Assembly: GCA_000336895.1 (NCBI GenBank)
Contig: AOLX01000027.1
Span: forward strand, 79,171-143,170
Length of the DNA stretch: 64,000 nucleotides
Reading direction: 5' to 3'
From: Haloarcula argentinensis DSM 12282
GTDB taxonomy: Archaea; Halobacteriota; Halobacteria; Halobacteriales; Haloarculaceae
Within the stretch, counting starts at the first letter, position 1. Every line of letters begins with the position of its first letter. Below, piece after piece: positions 60,071 to 64,000 of this stretch. The translations under genes and the position numbers were made by a program. The notes beneath the pieces were generated by a model. The model was not told where the DNA came from and did no database searches. It saw nothing but the letters and a program-made list of their open reading frames with translations.

Positions 60071-61833
60071 GCGTCGTCGAACCGCCCGGTCATTTGAGTG
60101 GTCTCGACCTCGCCGATAGATGTAACACCCCCGTCTTGGCAGATCTCCTCAACGACCGCGATCTTCTCGGCCACGGGCCACTGATCGACGGCGCACTCAC
60201 AGAACGTGATACCGACCGCGTTCGCGTTGCGAAGTTCATAGCGGCACATCCCGAAGGCACGCCGCTGTCTCACGTCGTTTCCTATGCAGTGAAAGGAGTC
60301 GCACCGGACGCCTGCGAGCGCGTCGAAGGCTCCGACCCGGACTACCAGTTTGTCTACCGCTTCGTCGACGACCTCGTAGCCCCTGACCAGCCGTACGTGC
60401 GTAAATCACGCTCTGCTGGCGTTCTGATGGTCACCCCGACCCTCCGCCTTCTTGACTTGATATCAGAAGGCATTACTCAAACGGCCAACGCAGAGGGCGT
60501 TACGTACGATCGTGAATTCCTCCGCAACTACCTCACTAAGGTCGATTCTGTCGACGAGGACCTTCGGAAATTGCTGGTGGACGGTTTTACATCCTACCTC
60601 AATCGGATCAAAGACTACCGTCTGTTGTTCGACGTTCACTTCGTCGGTCGCACTGGTGACAAGACCACCAAGCGGATGACGAAGGACTACAAGACCCGCT
60701 TCAACGACTCCGGGCGCATCTCCAAGCAATTCGCGCGTTTCAACGGCGCTCTCGAATACGGTTACGATCACGCCGACAATGCCGTACTCACCACGCTGAC
60801 CACCGACCCAAAACAGCACGACTCCCTGCTAGACGCGATCGATAGTATCAACGAAAACTTCAATCGACTCCTTTCGTACTTTGACTCCGATCCGTCGACG
60901 AAGGCCGACACTCGCAGCTCGGACGGGCGCAACTGGCGGCCCGATCTCGCCGATGACGTGACCGGTCGTCCCCGCTGTCGCCCGGACTATATCAAGGCCT
61001 TAGAGTTCACGGAGAAGGGCTATCCACACCTGCACGTGCTGTTTTTCGACGTGCCCACCCGCGAGTCCGACGGCCTGCCGTGGCTCTGCGACAAACAGGA
61101 GATCTCGGCGAAGTGGTCCGACTACGGACAGGGGCGGATCGTCGACACCTACCCGCTCGTCTATCGTGACGACCTAGATGACCTCGACGCCAACTTCGAC
61201 ACTGACGAAGGCTTCGTCGACTGGTACCGCTTCGGTGATCACGAACACACTGACGAGTGGGTTCGTGAACGAACGCGAGCGCACGAGCTGATCGATTTCG
61301 ACGACGATGAACAGTCGATGGAATCTACAGCTGGCGCATACCTCGGCAAGTACCTGAGCGCGACGTTCGGCTCACTGCTCGACGCCACTGAATCGTTCGA
61401 GGAACCCGACGACGACGAACGTGAGGCGTTCGTCGACAAAGCGGCGACGTGGAAACTCGCGCTCTACTGGGTGACGAACCGGCGCTTCTGGTCCTGCTCG
61501 AAGCCAATCACCGAGGGTATCGACCCGAACGATCACTTGCACGACTCCGACGTTCGGCAGACTGTTCGTTGGTGCTCGCTCGACTCTGTGCAGGCTGCCA
61601 GTGAGCGAGAGATTCGAGACGACCTCGCCCGTCGACAGTGGAATGACCTCGACGATCTCGAATCTGCGGTAAAGCGGGCGATTGCCGACGTTGAACAGCC
61701 GCAGGTACGTTCAACACTGCCCGAGGAAGTGACATTTCAGCGTGTGATCGACTATATTGGGGCGTACGCATACTGGGATCTCCCCAGTAGTTGTATTAGA
61801 CCACAAAATTACGATATGGCCCAAGTGGAATGA
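60067..61833 (+). CDS. HUH-type rolling-circle replication initiator (Rep)
   Basis: 588 residues. The HUH metal-binding motif is YPHLHVLFFDV (about residues 319-329), preceded by a conserved strand KALEFTEKG; the nicking motif is AYLGKYLS (about 426-433), with one Tyr four residues from a Lys (YxxxK type). This is the single-Tyr HUH endonuclease arrangement of haloarchaeal plasmid and alphapleolipovirus Rep proteins, whose length (about 500-600) fits. It nicks one strand at the origin and joins to the 5' end. No helicase domain is present, as in those viruses. It overlaps the upstream zinc-finger gene by 4 nt. Confidence 0.85.
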   Translation: MSVVEPPGHLSGLDLADRCNTPVLADLLNDRDLLGHGPLIDGALTERDTDRVRVAKFIAAHPEGTPLSHVVSYAVKGVAPDACERVEGSDPDYQFVYRFVDDLVAPDQPYVRKSRSAGVLMVTPTLRLLDLISEGITQTANAEGVTYDREFLRNYLTKVDSVDEDLRKLLVDGFTSYLNRIKDYRLLFDVHFVGRTGDKTTKRMTKDYKTRFNDSGRISKQFARFNGALEYGYDHADNAVLTTLTTDPKQHDSLLDAIDSINENFNRLLSYFDSDPSTKADTRSSDGRNWRPDLADDVTGRPRCRPDYIKALEFTEKGYPHLHVLFFDVPTRESDGLPWLCDKQEISAKWSDYGQGRIVDTYPLVYRDDLDDLDANFDTDEGFVDWYRFGDHEHTDEWVRERTRAHELIDFDDDEQSMESTAGAYLGKYLSATFGSLLDATESFEEPDDDEREAFVDKAATWKLALYWVTNRRFWSCSKPITEGIDPNDHLHDSDVRQTVRWCSLDSVQAASEREIRDDLARRQWNDLDDLESAVKRAIADVEQPQVRSTLPEEVTFQRVIDYIGAYAYWDLPSSCIRPQNYDMAQVE

Positions 61834-61886
61834 GTGTGAAAAACATCGATAATAATTTTTTCTTTAGACGAACGAAATTCTAAGCT

Positions 61887-62774
61887 ATGTCATTACTACA
61901 ATATTATACTGGATTGGCTACTGCAGCCAGTGTATTCGTTGGTATATTTACTGCTTATCTTGTAAATCGGCTATCCAGCCTTCGAGCTGAAAGAAGTCGT
62001 TTGGTCACGAGAATGCAATCTATCAATACTGAGCTAGAAGTGATTGATGAACGGCATGATGTGCATGAACATCTTTTAGAATCAACTGAAGATCGATGGA
62101 ATAGGGAGGATGCTGAATCTCACGTAGACAATTTCATTGAATTCGATGTTGGAAGAGATTGGGATCCAGACCCAGACAACGTATCTTTGCAAGATGCATT
62201 TGAAGCAATGATAACCCACAGAGATCTTTCAAGAGATCAAATCACCGAGTACCATACAGAGGTGTTAGAAAACCGCTGGGAGGAATTAATTTCTGAGCTA
62301 ACTCCTGATCGAGGTCTTGGCTCTGTTCCCGTAGATACGTCCGAATATGATGCAGCTAATATGGTAATTGAAGCACTTTGGAATATCTATGATCGAGAAA
62401 AATATGATATGAATGAGAATATGTATCTTGAGTTTAAAAAGGATCTTGAACAGCTCCAAAAAGAAAGAGAAAATTTGATAGAAGAGTTTGAAGCTTCAGA
62501 CCCACAGCAGCTGAAGGAATCACTGAAATGGACCGTATTCCCTATCTTGTTCTCTGTTTCATCACCCATACTCTATTCTCTTCTCCATCAGACAGGACTC
62601 ACACTGAGAACTCCAGACGTATTCACGATTATTGAGCCAGTGGTTATAACATTAATCTGGTTGGTAGGTCTTGTATCTTCATTGTATTTTTTGTGGAGAA
62701 AGATTTCTGAGACGCAAAATTCAATCCCAGAGTCCCCAATAGACTCCGGGGAAGCTGAGAACTCTTCCAATTAA
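61887..62774 (+). CDS. A/T-rich coiled-coil membrane protein, accessory gene
   Basis: 295 residues. One N-terminal helix (about 7-28), a long helical middle with clusters such as LRAERSRLVTRMQSINTELE and LEQLQKERENLIEEFE, then two C-terminal hydrophobic segments (about 215-235 and 245-270). Codons are strikingly A/T-rich compared with all neighbours (ata, aga, ttt and tta are common), a sign of recent transfer. It has its own A/T-rich promoter region and sits between rep and the virus-like structural genes. Similar membrane/coiled-coil proteins occur as accessory genes in mobile elements; a defence role is possible but unproven. Confidence 0.7.
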   Translation: MSLLQYYTGLATAASVFVGIFTAYLVNRLSSLRAERSRLVTRMQSINTELEVIDERHDVHEHLLESTEDRWNREDAESHVDNFIEFDVGRDWDPDPDNVSLQDAFEAMITHRDLSRDQITEYHTEVLENRWEELISELTPDRGLGSVPVDTSEYDAANMVIEALWNIYDREKYDMNENMYLEFKKDLEQLQKERENLIEEFEASDPQQLKESLKWTVFPILFSVSSPILYSLLHQTGLTLRTPDVFTIIEPVVITLIWLVGLVSSLYFLWRKISETQNSIPESPIDSGEAENSSN

Positions 62775-62907
62775 AGGGAACTTGTGAAGTGTCTATATGT
62801 GGTAAGATATTCCACTCAAACGTATTTACAGCCGCTCTAATACCTGTTTTTACTTTCACTCCGGCTGTATTGCTAGTTAAGTACCCACCACTAGTTTTCT
62901 CGAATGC

Positions 62908-63279
62908 ATGGCAACCCAAGAGACGCCATCCTTCGACGATCTCGAACCGGTCGACAACAGCACTTCTGACGACTACGATTCGGAGTGGATAGATCTCGAA
63001 CCCGGCGAATCGGTCGTCGGTGAGATTCGGGAACTCTCGCCCAACTGCGGCAAGTACGACACGACTGTCATCGAGTTGGCCCGTGGCATCGGCGACGTAG
63101 TCGCAATGTGGTCGAACAGCCAGATCGACAACGCGCTCGACGACAACGACCTCGGTGAGGGCGACGTGGTCGGCATCAAGCACACCGAACAGACGAGTAC
63201 GTTCACGAACGAGGACGGCGAGGAACAGGAGTACGACATCTGGAAGGTCCGGGAACTCCCTGCCGGAGGGCCTGAATGA
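62908..63279 (+). CDS. small virus-like protein with OB-fold-like pattern
   Basis: 123 residues, acidic N-terminal 25 residues then a single beta-rich domain: EPGESVVGEIRELSPNCGKYD, IGDVVAMWSNSQI, LGEGDVVGIKHTEQT and QEYDIWKVREL. The five-strand order with Gly turns resembles a compact OB barrel and could bind single-stranded DNA, which a rolling-circle element would need. It occupies the place of ORF2 in pleolipoviruses and overlaps the next gene by 4 nt (ATGA). Only the pattern is seen; the fold is inference. Confidence 0.6.
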   Translation: MATQETPSFDDLEPVDNSTSDDYDSEWIDLEPGESVVGEIRELSPNCGKYDTTVIELARGIGDVVAMWSNSQIDNALDDNDLGEGDVVGIKHTEQTSTFTNEDGEEQEYDIWKVRELPAGGPE

Positions 63280-63674
63280 GCTACCAGAGTCGCGCGAGCG
63301 GCATGGTGAGCGACTACATGAACATCCGTAGTCTGCCCGCCATGCTGTCGGTGGCATTCGTCGCGGCCAGCCTCTACCAGTTCGGCGGCATCACCACGGT
63401 CGAACTCCCGTGGCTGTCGTACACACTGACAACACAGCACTCGCTGCTGATTTCGCTCGGGGCCTTCGCTGCGGCGTTTGCCAGCTCCGAGACGAAGCAG
63501 TTCGAGTATTACGAGGACTGGGAGAAGATCGCCATTGCACTGGGTCCCGCTGTCATCCTCGGCAATGAGTATCTGCCAGCGGTGAACGACTTCCTCACTT
63601 CCCTCGGCGACCCGCTCGGGATGCAGCTGGCGTTCCTCGCCACGGTCGTCTCCTGGGGAGTCGCTGTTCAGTAA
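63276..63674 (+). CDS. small membrane protein, VP3-like
   Basis: 132 residues with about four transmembrane helices (about 18-38, 50-68, 82-98, 110-130), separated by short loops, including SSETKQFEYYEDWEKIAI. Size, helix number, lack of a signal peptide and position between the ORF2-like gene and an exported protein match VP3, the internal membrane protein of pleolipoviruses. There is no sequence motif to confirm this. It overlaps the ORF2-like gene by 4 nt. Confidence 0.6.
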   Translation: MSYQSRASGMVSDYMNIRSLPAMLSVAFVAASLYQFGGITTVELPWLSYTLTTQHSLLISLGAFAAAFASSETKQFEYYEDWEKIAIALGPAVILGNEYLPAVNDFLTSLGDPLGMQLAFLATVVSWGVAVQ

Positions 63675-63698
63675 ACCGATGATACGACGCTATTCTTT

Positions 63699-63707
63699 CG
63701 GAGGTGA
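63699..63707 (+). promoter_or_regulatory. ribosome-binding site of the VP4-like gene
   Basis: CGGAGGTGA, a near-consensus Shine-Dalgarno sequence 7 nt before ATG 63714. It is one of the strongest in the window, as expected for a structural protein made in quantity from an internal gene of an operon. Confidence 0.6.
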
Positions 63708-63713
63708 ACCACG

Positions 63714-64000
63714 ATGAGTCACGCACGCTCGATCCTGCTGGCTGGCCTGCTCGTCCTGTCGACCGTCGTTACTGGAGTCGGCCCCGCGCTGGCACAGTCG
63801 ACGGAGACGGCTACGGACTCCGGCCCGGTGACGAAAACCTTCGAGACAGGCCCACATAAGGTCAAGATTGACCTGTTCGATGTGTCCTCAGAGACTACCA
63901 TCACTGTGATTACCGATGAATCACCCGCTGGCGACAACACGGCGATTCTGAAAAAGACCGTCAGTGGCTCTCACAACAGCGCACACTTCCGAAACGCTGG
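63714..64000 (+). CDS. exported protein, possible VP4-like spike (C-terminus off-window)
   Basis: 95 residues are visible before the edge. A Sec signal peptide (RSILLAGLLVLSTVVTGVG then ALA before Gln28) is followed by a Thr/Ser-rich beta pattern (KTFETGPHKVKIDLF; ETTITVITDES). The pleolipovirus spike VP4 has a signal peptide, a beta-rich ectodomain and a C-terminal anchor; only the first two points can be checked here. A strong Shine-Dalgarno site precedes it. Other exported proteins cannot be excluded. Confidence 0.55.
   Translation, partial: MSHARSILLAGLLVLSTVVTGVGPALAQSTETATDSGPVTKTFETGPHKVKIDLFDVSSETTITVITDESPAGDNTAILKKTVSGSHNSAHFRNA

Larger units (their letters stand above)
59216..64000 (+). 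mobile_element. pleolipovirus-like provirus, left part (runs off the window)
   Basis: All genes run rightward in tight overlap directly after tRNA-Ala. HUH Rep (60067), a small protein (62908), a small four-helix membrane protein (63276) and an exported protein (63714) follow the order Rep - ORF2 - VP3 - VP4 known from the conserved core of haloarchaeal pleomorphic viruses, relatives of which occur as proviruses next to tRNA genes. No integrase and no second attachment copy is seen; both would lie to the right of the window. The A/T-rich gene at 61887 interrupts the core. The left boundary is inferred from the tRNA end. Confidence 0.7.

Noticed and set aside
1..64000. CRISPR arrays, rRNA genes and insertion sequences
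   Set aside because: No regularly spaced repeats, no rRNA-like sequence and no transposase motif were seen on either strand.

Overview
The window comes from a haloarchaeon (class Halobacteria), most likely of the Haloarcula lineage; the class is well supported, the genus is inference. The signs are high G+C, strongly acidic proteins, promoters with a TATA-like box about 25-30 nt before the start codon (leaderless mRNAs), haloarchaeal lipoboxes, archaeal ribosomal proteins (S15, S3ae), a KEOPS Pcc1 subunit, a halocyanin, a phytoene synthase-type prenyl synthase and a complex I lacking the NADH-input subunits. Nearly the whole window is coding and no stretch over 300 bases lacks a gene.

Layout. 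1-2 kb: the edge-cut N-terminus of a DNA methyltransferase, divergent from a type-II-NADH-dehydrogenase-like flavoprotein, with a strong inverted repeat between them. 2-6 kb: a possible cell-organisation/motility group with a ParA ATPase overlapping a CheW-domain protein, a stand-alone ArlD/ArlE (FlaD/E) domain protein and an actin/MreB-fold protein. 6-8.2 kb: a PH-like/helical-repeat protein whose N-terminus looks frameshifted, and a 44-residue zinc ribbon. 8.4-12 kb: convergent fructan genes, a GH32 fructosidase with an extra N-terminal domain and a GH68 levansucrase-type enzyme, neither with a signal peptide. 12-16.9 kb: phytoene/squalene synthase, small membrane proteins, a PD-(D/E)XK-like protein, a TRAM protein and a TetR regulator. 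16.9-18.8 kb: DoxX, a one-domain flavoprotein and pirin; the last two share a palindromic operator, TTTACC-N4-GGTAAA.

19-21.5 kb holds a lipoprotein, tRNA-Val(CAC), a helical protein and a metallo-beta-lactamase-fold hydrolase. 21.6-32.4 kb is the respiratory complex I operon nuoA-B-CD-H-I-J1-J2-K-L-M-N on the minus strand, with one unexplained 288-nt spacer between I and J1. 32.5-44.8 kb carries purE, an NCS2 permease, a HEAT-repeat protein, a secreted phospholipase-D-like protein, a DHH (RecJ-like) nuclease, a JAMM protease overlapping an FAD synthase (ribL), an orphan ATP-synthase-type proteolipid, an aminotransferase and lumazine synthase (ribH). 44.9-49.1 kb carries an Agl23-like membrane glycosyltransferase, purK, a halocyanin and UspA. 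49.2-51.7 kb is the S15 / RecJ-like / Pcc1 / S3ae operon.

51.9-58.9 kb is a surface-structure region: two long tandem paralogous pilin-like proteins on the plus strand, facing a five-gene operon of small pilin-like proteins. They are probably minor pilins or pseudopilins of a type IV pilus or secretion machine whose ATPase is not in the window.

59.1-64 kb is the most striking part. Immediately after the 3' end of an intact tRNA-Ala(GGC) comes a run of tightly overlapping genes: three tiny genes, two of them zinc ribbons, then an HUH-type rolling-circle Rep, an A/T-rich coiled-coil membrane protein, a small protein with an OB-fold-like look, a four-helix membrane protein and a signal-peptide protein cut by the window edge. 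The order Rep - small ORF - small membrane protein - exported protein matches the conserved core of haloarchaeal pleomorphic viruses (Pleolipoviridae: Rep - ORF2 - VP3 - VP4 spike). I read it as the left part of an integrated pleolipovirus-like provirus.
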